Below are positions 57,550 to 64,000 of a stretch of 64,000 nt of DNA, in pieces. This DNA comes from Novosphingobium sp. (GTDB taxonomy: Bacteria > Pseudomonadota > Alphaproteobacteria > Sphingomonadales > Sphingomonadaceae), in the NCBI RefSeq assembly GCF_024642085.1, contig NZ_JAHEBV010000065.1, forward strand, positions 1-64,000, given 5' to 3'. The translations under genes and the position numbers were made by a program. The notes under the pieces are model-generated. The model was not told where the DNA came from, did no database searches, and was given only the letters and a program-made list of their open reading frames with translations. Within the stretch, counting starts at the first letter, position 1, and the number at the start of each line of letters is the position of its first letter.

Positions 57550-59490
57550 TTAGCCCCTGGCATGATAAAAATCATAGACCACCTGTGCCACAGCAGCGCT
57601 GACGCCGGGCGCGCGTTGCAGGTCTTCCAAGGCCGCCGCCCGCACCTTGCTTGCAGTGCCGAAGTGCAGCAGCAGGGCGCGCTTTCGCGCCGGGCCGATG
57701 CCGGGGATTTCATCAAGAGGGGATGCGGTTATAGCGCGGCTTCGCTTGTCGCGGTGGGCACCGATAGCGAAACGGTGAACCTCGTCGCGCAGGCGCTGAA
57801 GGTGAAACAGCAACGGCGCATTGACTGGCAACATCTTCTCGCGCCCGTCCGGGAAGTGGAACACCTCGCGCCCTTCGCGCCCGTGGCCGGGGCCCTTGGC
57901 GATGGCGATCAGCGGGACGTCCTCGATCCCCATTTCCTCCAACGTGTCGCGCGCCGCGCTCATCTGGCCCTTGCCGCCATCGATCAGCACCAGATCGGGC
58001 CACATTCCGCCATCGCGGTCAGGGTCTTCGTCCTGTGCGCGGGCAAATCGGCGGCCAAACACCTCGCGCATCATGCCAAAGTCGTCATTGGTCTGGGCAG
58101 TCTTAATGTTCCACTTGCGGTACTGGCCCTTGATGAACCCTTCGGGCCCGGCGACGATCATCGCGCCAAGGGCGTTGCTGCCCTGGATGTGGCTGTTGTC
58201 GTAGACTTCGATCCGTTGCGGCACTTCGGGCAGTTCAAGAAATTCCGCCAGCTCGCGGCCCAGCCGGGCCTTGGTTCCGCTTTCGGCCAGTCGCCGCTCT
58301 AGCGCTTCGACCGCGTTGCGGCGGGCCTGATCCATCAGGCGGCGGCGGTCACCGCGCTGGGGCACCGACAGTTCGATCCGGCCGCCTGCCGCCTCGCGCA
58401 AAGCCTCGGCCAGCAGATCCCCTTCGGGCAGCGGCCGGTCAACCAGGATGGTGCGCGGTGGGGGCACATCCTCGTAAAACTGGGCAAGGAATGCTGTAAA
58501 AACCTCCTCTGCCGCCAGACCTTCAGTATGGCTGGGGAAGAAGGCACGGTGGCCCCAGTTCTGGCCGCCGCGGATGAAGAACGCCTGCACACCGACATGC
58601 CCGCCTTTTTCCGCCAGCGCAAAAACATCGGCGTTGCCGACCCCTTCGGCGTTGATCGCCTGGCTGCCCTGGATGAAGGTTGCGGCACGCAGCCGGTCAC
58701 GCAGCATTGCGGCCCGCTCGAAATCGAGGCTGGTGGCGGCATCTTCCATCTGGGCGTTAAGCTTGGCCTGGACCGCGCCCGATTTGCCGCCAAGGAAATC
58801 CTTCGCCTCGCCCACCAGTTCGCGGTAGCCAGCCTGGTCGATGCGGCCGACGCACGGGGCTGAACAGCGCTTGATCTGATAAAGCAGGCACGGCCGGTCG
58901 CGCCGGGCAAAGAAGCTGTCGGTGCAGCTGCGCAGCAGGAACAGCTTTTGCAACGCGTTGATGGTTGTGTTGACCGATCCTGCGCTGGCGAAGGGGCCAT
59001 AGTAATTCCCCTTGGCACGGCGCGCGCCGCGGTGCTTGCTGATCCGGGGAAAATCATGATCGGCGCGCAACAAGATGAACGGGAAACTTTTATCGTCGCG
59101 CAGCAGCACGTTGTAGGGCGGGCGATACCGCTTGATCAGCTGCGCTTCCAGCAGCAGCGCCTCTGCCTCGGAATTGGTGGTGACGATGGTCATGCCGCGG
59201 GTCTGGCTGACCATCCGTTTAAGCCGCAGCGGCAACCGATCGACCTGGGTGTAATTGGCAACCCGGTTTCGCAGCGCGCGCGCCTTGCCGACATAGAGCA
59301 CATCGCCCTTGGCATCGATCATCCGGTAAACGCCGGGCTTGGGCTTGAGCGTGGCCAGCACTTCGCGGATCGCGGCAATGCCGGCGGCGATATCGGGCTG
59401 ACCGCCCCTGACCGTGGTGGTCGCGCTATCTTCGTTGAAGCGGTCGGCCCCTTTGGGATGGGACGGGGTTCCGGCGGGACTGCGAGCCAT
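57550..59490 (-). CDS. uvrC: Excinuclease ABC subunit C
   Basis: About 646 residues. GIY-YIG nuclease PGVYRMIDAKGDVLYVGKA (near 50-70), a UVR motif (MEDAATSLDFERAAMLRD), the C-terminal RNase-H-like nuclease (LIDGGKGQ) and helix-hairpin-helix repeats at the end. With UvrAB it cuts damaged DNA on both sides. ATG at 59490 (MARSPAG). Confidence 0.97.
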   Translation of the reverse strand: MARSPAGTPSHPKGADRFNEDSATTTVRGGQPDIAAGIAAIREVLATLKPKPGVYRMIDAKGDVLYVGKARALRNRVANYTQVDRLPLRLKRMVSQTRGMTIVTTNSEAEALLLEAQLIKRYRPPYNVLLRDDKSFPFILLRADHDFPRISKHRGARRAKGNYYGPFASAGSVNTTINALQKLFLLRSCTDSFFARRDRPCLLYQIKRCSAPCVGRIDQAGYRELVGEAKDFLGGKSGAVQAKLNAQMEDAATSLDFERAAMLRDRLRAATFIQGSQAINAEGVGNADVFALAEKGGHVGVQAFFIRGGQNWGHRAFFPSHTEGLAAEEVFTAFLAQFYEDVPPPRTILVDRPLPEGDLLAEALREAAGGRIELSVPQRGDRRRLMDQARRNAVEALERRLAESGTKARLGRELAEFLELPEVPQRIEVYDNSHIQGSNALGAMIVAGPEGFIKGQYRKWNIKTAQTNDDFGMMREVFGRRFARAQDEDPDRDGGMWPDLVLIDGGKGQMSAARDTLEEMGIEDVPLIAIAKGPGHGREGREVFHFPDGREKMLPVNAPLLFHLQRLRDEVHRFAIGAHRDKRSRAITASPLDEIPGIGPARKRALLLHFGTASKVRAAALEDLQRAPGVSAAVAQVVYDFYHARG

Positions 59491-59612
59491 TCGCCCCAGA
59501 TAGGGACTGTCGCCAGCGCAGAAAAGCGCGATGTTGACCGCTTCCACCGCTGTGTTACGCTGCTTTCACAAAATCCGCACAAAATGGCGGGTGAACGCCG
59601 AGAGGAAAGCGC

Positions 59613-61175
59613 TTGCGGCAACTGCAGGGCATGGACGCATCGTTTGTCGCGCTGGAAACGCGCAATTCGCCGATGCACATCGGGTCGATCCTGATCTACA
59701 ACCCTTCAACCGCGCCGGGCGGTTTCGTTCGCTACAAGGATATCCTGCGCTTTTTCGAAAGCCGGATGCAGCTGTCCAAGACGATGCGACAAAAGCTGGT
59801 CCGCGTGCCGTTCGACCTCGATTATCCCTACTGGATTGAGGACAAGGATTTCGATCTTGAATACCATGTCCGCCACCTGGCCTTGCCCAAACCCGGCGAC
59901 TGGCGCCAGCTGTGCATTCAGGCCGCGCGCATCTTTGCCCGCCCGCTTGATCTGACTCGCCCGCCGTGGGAGTTCACGGTGGTCGAAGGGCTCGACAATA
60001 TCCCCGGCATAGCCCCGGGATCCTATGCCATGGTCACCAAGGTCCACCACGCTGCGATCGACGGGATGAGCGGGATCGACCTGATGGAGGCGCTACACAC
60101 GCTTGCGCCTGATGCGCCGCCGCCTGACCAGGTTGACACCTGGCAGGGGGAAAACCCGCCAAACTTTGCCGAATTGCTCGCCAAAAGCTGGATCAACAAT
60201 CTCGCCAATCCTTTGCGCCAGCTGGATGTAGCGGCCAAGGCAGCGCCGGGTTTGGCCAAGGCGATCAAGGGGCTGGTGGCCAAGGATTTCAAGCTGCACG
60301 GCGAGATGGTTGCCCCGCGAACGCGCTTCAACACCGTGCTGTCGCCCAACCGGGTGATTGAAGGACGATCCATCCCGCTGGATGATATCAAGGCTATCCG
60401 CAGCGCGGTGCCGGGGGCCAAGGTCAACGACGCCTTTCTGGCAATCATCGGCGGGGCCCTGCGCAAATACCTGACGCTGCATGACGATCTGCCCGACAAG
60501 ACGCTGACCGCGATGGCGCCGATCTCTGTCCGCGGGAAAGACGAAAAGGGCGATATGGGCAACCAGGTGGCGGCGATGATCGCGCCGCTGGGCAGTCATA
60601 TCGAAGACCCGCTGGAACGGCTGGCCTACGTCCATTCGCAAACGGTCAATTCCAAGGCGATGACCGACGCCATGGGCGCGCGCAACATGACCGAAATGAG
60701 CAAGGTCAGCCCGGCCCTGTTCATGGCGCTGGGCGCGCAGCTGTACACCCGGCTTGGTCTGGCCGACCGGCTTGGGCCCGCAGTCAACACGGTTGTCACA
60801 AACGTACCAGGACCGCCGGTGCCGATTTATTCCGCCGGCGCCCGGCTGGAAAGCATGATGGGCCTGCTGTGCCTTACCGACGGTGTCGGCCTTGGTCACA
60901 CCGTGCAAAGCTATTGCAAGGAAGCAACCATCACTTTCACTGCCTGCCGCAAGGTCATGCCCGACCCGGATGTCTATGCACAGTGTATTGAGGACAGTTT
61001 TCAGGAACTGCTTGCTGCCGCGCGGGCTAACGGTGCAGAACAGGCCGAACCGGCAAAACCGGCCGGGCAATCCGCAGAGCCCGGCCGTTCCGCCATTTCA
61101 TCTGGCAAGCCGGCAAAGACCGGCAAACCTACCGGCAAAAAAGCCGCGAAGCCCCGAAAGGTCGCCAAAAAGTGA
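59613..61175 (+). CDS. Wax ester synthase/diacylglycerol acyltransferase
   Basis: About 520 residues with the WS/DGAT catalytic motif VHHAAIDGMSG (HHxxxDG), the N-terminal MDASFVALETRNSPMHIGS, and NVPGPPVPIY in the C-terminal half. It forms wax ester or triacylglycerol from acyl-CoA, acting at the membrane or lipid droplet. TTG at 59613 is supported by an AGAGGAAA site; ATG 59631 is possible. A Lys/Ala/Pro-rich tail of ~50 residues follows. Overlaps the lipase-like gene by four bases. Confidence 0.92.
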   Translation: MRQLQGMDASFVALETRNSPMHIGSILIYNPSTAPGGFVRYKDILRFFESRMQLSKTMRQKLVRVPFDLDYPYWIEDKDFDLEYHVRHLALPKPGDWRQLCIQAARIFARPLDLTRPPWEFTVVEGLDNIPGIAPGSYAMVTKVHHAAIDGMSGIDLMEALHTLAPDAPPPDQVDTWQGENPPNFAELLAKSWINNLANPLRQLDVAAKAAPGLAKAIKGLVAKDFKLHGEMVAPRTRFNTVLSPNRVIEGRSIPLDDIKAIRSAVPGAKVNDAFLAIIGGALRKYLTLHDDLPDKTLTAMAPISVRGKDEKGDMGNQVAAMIAPLGSHIEDPLERLAYVHSQTVNSKAMTDAMGARNMTEMSKVSPALFMALGAQLYTRLGLADRLGPAVNTVVTNVPGPPVPIYSAGARLESMMGLLCLTDGVGLGHTVQSYCKEATITFTACRKVMPDPDVYAQCIEDSFQELLAAARANGAEQAEPAKPAGQSAEPGRSAISSGKPAKTGKPTGKKAAKPRKVAKK

Positions 61176-61975
61176 CAGCCACTACAGCCGCCCGCAAGGC
61201 GATGACTATCGAAGCCCGACCGCCCAGCAAATTGCTGGCGCTGACAGAAGGGCGCGCGGTGTTCGAACTTGCCGCGTTCTATGCCAGTCGCCACCTGTTG
61301 TCTTTGCTGCCGCGCGGCGACGGGCACCCCGTTCTGGTCCTGCCGGGCTTCCTGGCCTCCGACAGTTCGACCGCGCCAATGCGCCGTCTGCTGGAGGATT
61401 TGGGTTATGATGCCTACGGCTGGAAACTGGGCCGCAATGTGCGGGTCGATCTCCAGCGCGTCCACGAAATGGAACAGCTGCTGCTCGGCATTCACCAGCG
61501 TACCGGGCGCACCGTCTCAATCGTCGGGTGGAGCCTGGGGGGCGTATTTGCGCGTGAACTGGCCAAGCTTCACCCCGCGATCGTGCGTCAGGTCATTACG
61601 CTTGGCAGTCCGATCCATGATGACCGGCGCCACACCAATGCATCAAAACTGTTTGAGTTTCTGAACGGCAAGGAACCCGAACCTGTCCGCCACGGCCGCT
61701 TCACCGGCCTGCATCAAGCCCCGCCCGTACCGACAACATCGATCCTGACCAAGACTGACGGGGTCGTCCATTGGCGCGGCTCGGTGCAGCATCCCGAGCA
61801 CGACAACACACAGACCGAAAACATCGTCGTTCACGCCAGCCATTGCGGACTGGGTGTCAATCCCAGTGTAATGGTCGCGCTGGCCGACCGTCTGGCGCAA
61901 GACGAACAAGGCTGGCAGCCCTTCGTCGCCAAATGGCACCAGCGTTGGATGTTTCCGCAAACGCGGCTTCATTGA
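61172..61975 (+). CDS. Alpha/beta hydrolase, lipase-like, coupled to WS/DGAT
   Basis: A 267-residue protein starting at GTG 61172. The lipase pattern VLVLPGFLASDSST, nucleophile box GWSLGG and GSPIHD are visible, with His in HASHCGLGVNP. Likely hydrolyses an acyl ester, perhaps lipid made by the upstream enzyme. The gene overlaps the WS/DGAT stop and ends at a terminator. Confidence 0.85.
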   Translation: MTATTAARKAMTIEARPPSKLLALTEGRAVFELAAFYASRHLLSLLPRGDGHPVLVLPGFLASDSSTAPMRRLLEDLGYDAYGWKLGRNVRVDLQRVHEMEQLLLGIHQRTGRTVSIVGWSLGGVFARELAKLHPAIVRQVITLGSPIHDDRRHTNASKLFEFLNGKEPEPVRHGRFTGLHQAPPVPTTSILTKTDGVVHWRGSVQHPEHDNTQTENIVVHASHCGLGVNPSVMVALADRLAQDEQGWQPFVAKWHQRWMFPQTRLH

Positions 61976-61994
61976 ACAGCCGGTACCACGATAC

Positions 61995-62030
61995 AAAAAA
62001 GGGCCGCTTCCACAGGAAGCGGCCCTTTTT
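61995..62030. terminator. Bidirectional intrinsic terminator
   Basis: GGGCCGCTTCC (62001-62011) and GGAAGCGGCCC (62015-62025) form an 11-bp perfect stem flanked by AAAAAA and TTTTT, so it works for the hydrolase gene on the plus strand and the secreted protein gene on the minus strand. Confidence 0.93.
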
Positions 62031-62053
62031 GTGTTTTCTATAGGGGTTTGCTG

Positions 62054-62608
62054 TCAGATTGCGCGGCCTGCGATCGAAACCTGACGGATGCGACCATCCT
62101 GATCGACCGTGCAGGCGAACCGATCATCGCCGCCAACCCGGCCTTCGACTTTCCAGCCATTGTCATCACGTTCGGCGCGATCGACGCTTTCAACCCGCGC
62201 CGCACCGCGTTCGATTTCGCTGACGCAACGGTCAACCGCTCCGTTCAAGTCGCGTGTGTCCCGCGATGCCGAGCCGCCACGCGCCTGCGGGCTTGAACCT
62301 TGGCGATAATCGTCGTTGCGGTAATCATCGCCGCGATAATCACGCGTGTCACCGTCACGCCGATCTTCATAGCGGCGATCGTCGTAGCGCCGGTTCTTGC
62401 CGCTTTTGCTGGCCGCACTGGCCACCGCTGCAATGCCGCCGATGATCAGGATGCCGGCCAATACGTCACCGGCATCGACACGGTCGCGGTGACCGCCCCA
62501 GCCGTTCCATCCACCCCAGCGATCGCCCGCCAGGGCCGGCGAAGCGACAAGCGAAAGCGACGCGGCTGATGCCAGTATCGCAGCACTACGGAAAAACCTG
62601 CTCTTCAT
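62054..62608 (-). CDS. Secreted Arg/Asp/Tyr-rich protein, paralogue A
   Basis: About 184 residues: signal peptide ending PALA near residue 27, glycine/tryptophan-rich GWNGWGG, then DAGDVLAGILIIGGIAAVASAAS and a repetitive DDRRYEDRRDGDTRDY region, and a C-terminal folded part with two Cys (DRCVSEIE; FACTVDQDG). The core is shared with the neighbouring gene. Cell-envelope role unknown. ATG 62608. Confidence 0.8.
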   Translation of the reverse strand: MKSRFFRSAAILASAASLSLVASPALAGDRWGGWNGWGGHRDRVDAGDVLAGILIIGGIAAVASAASKSGKNRRYDDRRYEDRRDGDTRDYRGDDYRNDDYRQGSSPQARGGSASRDTRDLNGAVDRCVSEIERGAARVESVDRAERDDNGWKVEGRVGGDDRFACTVDQDGRIRQVSIAGRAI

Positions 62609-62738
62609 GATTGCCACCCTCCAAGGTGCGCGGATCCAAAACCAGCGTGATATGTCACCGCACCTTACTCTCATTCGACTAGGCGGCCCAGGCTTTCTAG
62701 CGCCTGAACCGCCTGTCTGAGCAATTCAGCAGGTGCGG

Positions 62739-63362
62739 CTAAAGACCGCGGATTCCGCTGAAATCAACGTCGACCACTCGGCCACGTTCGAACTTGCATT
62801 TGAAGGAGCCCGAGTCGTACCCGCGCAAGTTGTTGTTCCAGCCACGATAATCACCGCCCCAGCCGCGCCCGTAATAGCTTTCGCCCGAGCGCCAACCGCG
62901 ATTTGACTGGTTGACCGCAATGCGGCCCTTCACTTCGTAACCGTCGCGGGTGTTCCGGACTTCGCGAATGTCGGTTACATCCGCGCGGCCATAGCTGTAG
63001 CGACTCGCCGTGCGTTCGGTCGCTGCCACGCACTGTTCGACAGCCTGACGCGGATTACCCCCGTAACGGTAATTGCCATCATAGCCGTAGGCGCCGCCAT
63101 TGCGGTAATCGCGATCATAGCCACTGCCGTAATTGCGGTCATAGCTGCGGTCATAATTGCCGTCGTAACCACGGTCACGGCTTGCAGCAGAAGCGACTGC
63201 GGCAATTCCGCCGATCACCAATGCTCCGGCAATCACATCGCCAGCACTGATGCCGTCGCGGTCGCGGTGACCATAGGTTTCCGCCATCGCGGGAGTAGCC
63301 GAAGAGATCGCCACCGCGCCTGCCGCGATGGTACCAACAAGGGCCTTGGACAGGGTCTTCAT
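62739..63362 (-). CDS. Secreted Arg/Asp/Tyr-rich protein, paralogue B
   Basis: About 207 residues with signal peptide ending PAMA near residue 27, DVIAGALVIGGIAAVASAASRD, a degenerate YDxNYDR repeat (YDRSYDRNYGSGYDRDY) and a C-terminal part with two Cys (EQCVAATERT; KCKFERGRVVDVD). Paralogous to the gene before it. ATG at 63362 follows AAGGA by eight bases; 63371 is too close to it. Confidence 0.8.
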   Translation of the reverse strand: MKTLSKALVGTIAAGAVAISSATPAMAETYGHRDRDGISAGDVIAGALVIGGIAAVASAASRDRGYDGNYDRSYDRNYGSGYDRDYRNGGAYGYDGNYRYGGNPRQAVEQCVAATERTASRYSYGRADVTDIREVRNTRDGYEVKGRIAVNQSNRGWRSGESYYGRGWGGDYRGWNNNLRGYDSGSFKCKFERGRVVDVDFSGIRGL

Positions 63363-63491
63363 GGCATTCATCCTTCACATGAACCGGACTGATCTGTCCG
63401 GTGTTGAGGATGGTCTACCGAATCGGCGCTAGCCCGTTGCTGAATTACCTTTGCAGCTTTTGTTCAGCAAAATGGACGATTTTATGAACGG

Positions 63492-64000
63492 CTATTGCGG
63501 GATTGATAACCCGCTCCATTCGGCAAGAAATGCCAGGCTGTCTGCCGCCTCGGCAACCACCTTGTCCGTCGGTTTGCCGGCACCGTGCCCGGCCCGGGTT
63601 TCTATCCTGATGAGATGCGGCTTGGGACCAGCCGCAGCGGCCTGGAGAGCAGCGGTATATTTAAAGCTGTGGCCCGGAACCACGCGGTCGTCGGTGTCGG
63701 CAGTGGTTACCAGCACCGCCGGATAGGTCACGCCACTGCGGATGTTGTGATAGGGCGAGTAAGCGCGCAGCACTTTGAAATCAGCCTCCTTGCCGGGGAA
63801 GCCATAATCGTCAGTCCAGTACCGGCCGGCCGTAAAACGGTCAAAGCGCAGCATGTCCATTACCCCCACGGCCGCATTGCCGGCGGCGAACAAATCGGGC
63901 CGCTGGTTGACCACGGCACCCACCAACAAGCCGCCGTTCGATCCGCCCTGCACGGTCAAGCCGCCTTTGGGCGTGATCCCCTCGGCAATCAGGAATTCGC
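63492..64000 (-). CDS. Prolyl oligopeptidase family S9 (N-terminal part outside window)
   Basis: Reads in from the window edge: GGSNGGLL contains the nucleophile Ser, [12 protein letters not shown] the Asp, and [12 protein letters not shown] the His, in the right order for the S9 catalytic domain. It cleaves after Pro in short peptides; the beta-propeller half is outside the window. Confidence 0.92.
   Translation of the reverse strand, partial: EFLIAEGITPKGGLTVQGGSNGGLLVGAVVNQRPDLFAAGNAAVGVMDMLRFDRFTAGRYWTDDYGFPGKEADFKVLRAYSPYHNIRSGVTYPAVLVTTADTDDRVVPGHSFKYTAALQAAAAGPKPHLIRIETRAGHGAGKPTDKVVAEAADSLAFLAEWSGLSIPQ

Noticed and set aside
62739..63362. Tyr/Asp repeat region as a CRISPR-like array
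   Set aside because: The repeats are codon-level, within a signal-peptide-bearing protein, without regular spacers.

Overview
The window looks like the chromosome of a sphingomonad (Alphaproteobacteria, Sphingomonadales, Novosphingobium/Sphingomonas-like). This rests on a DUF6481-type Lys/Ala-rich small protein, a RapZ / mannose-type EIIA / HPr cluster, a short-form HisG, a K+-independent H+-pyrophosphatase, CobS with nearby J-domain and BolA genes, and OMP25-like outer membrane protein. No genus-level marker is present, so genus is inference. I see no rRNA, tRNA, insertion sequence, CRISPR array or phage module. Most of the window is ordinary chromosome, with one likely inserted accessory block.

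Layout. (1) 0-2.2 kb: the end of a membrane glycosyltransferase and a convergent acyltransferase, both surface-polysaccharide type. G+C falls sharply here. (2) 2.3-9.8 kb, minus strand: DUF6481 protein, lepA, and two neighbouring GGDEF-EAL-PilZ proteins. (3) 9.9-17.7 kb: polyhydroxyalkanoate (PHA) synthase, medium-chain-type PHA depolymerase and ferredoxin-NADP reductase, followed by an amidohydrolase/MDR pair behind a perfect palindrome and a convergent DUF2855 gene. (4) 17.8-21.7 kb, minus: dnaN, fabG, fabD and an LD-carboxypeptidase. (5) 21.7-25.7 kb, plus: an Mpl-like Mur ligase, rapZ, EIIA, HPr and a SpoU/TrmH methyltransferase. The carboxypeptidase and Mur ligase are divergent neighbours and could form a murein-peptide recycling pair. 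(6) 25.7-32.7 kb: a frameshifted lipoprotein gene, rmuC, def, recR, fmt, truA, an MDR oxidoreductase and a ferritin-like protein. (7) 33.1-40.8 kb: cobS, a GST, a beta-barrel outer membrane protein, and a tight TetR-led run (TetR, DUF1428, double VOC, GST, PhnB-like VOC, GST, SRPBCC) with a near-perfect operator at its start, then a J-domain gene. This block lies between cobS and dnaJ/bolA, which are usually neighbours in alphaproteobacteria. (8) 40.8-45.1 kb: bolA, pirin, SDR, epoxide-hydrolase-like and LtrA genes as an overlapping plus-strand run. (9) 45-50.7 kb: DUF2332; hisG-hisD-nusB-thiL; a desaturase coupled to a tiny membrane protein. (10) 50.9-64 kb, higher G+C: hppA, FemAB-like acyltransferase, tesB, HTH protein, CPA1 antiporter, uvrC, a wax ester synthase/diacylglycerol acyltransferase with a lipase-like partner, two related secreted Tyr/Arg/Asp-rich proteins, and a truncated prolyl oligopeptidase.

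Functional themes: carbon storage (PHA and probably neutral lipid), envelope recycling and fatty acid synthesis, nitrogen-type PTS signalling, c-di-GMP signalling, and glutathione/VOC-type chemical detoxification. The most distinctive candidate for an uncharacterised system is the TetR-operator-controlled DUF1428/VOC/GST/SRPBCC operon. The PHA cluster with its ferredoxin reductase, the CTG-start thiL, and the 64-residue partner of the desaturase are also worth attention.
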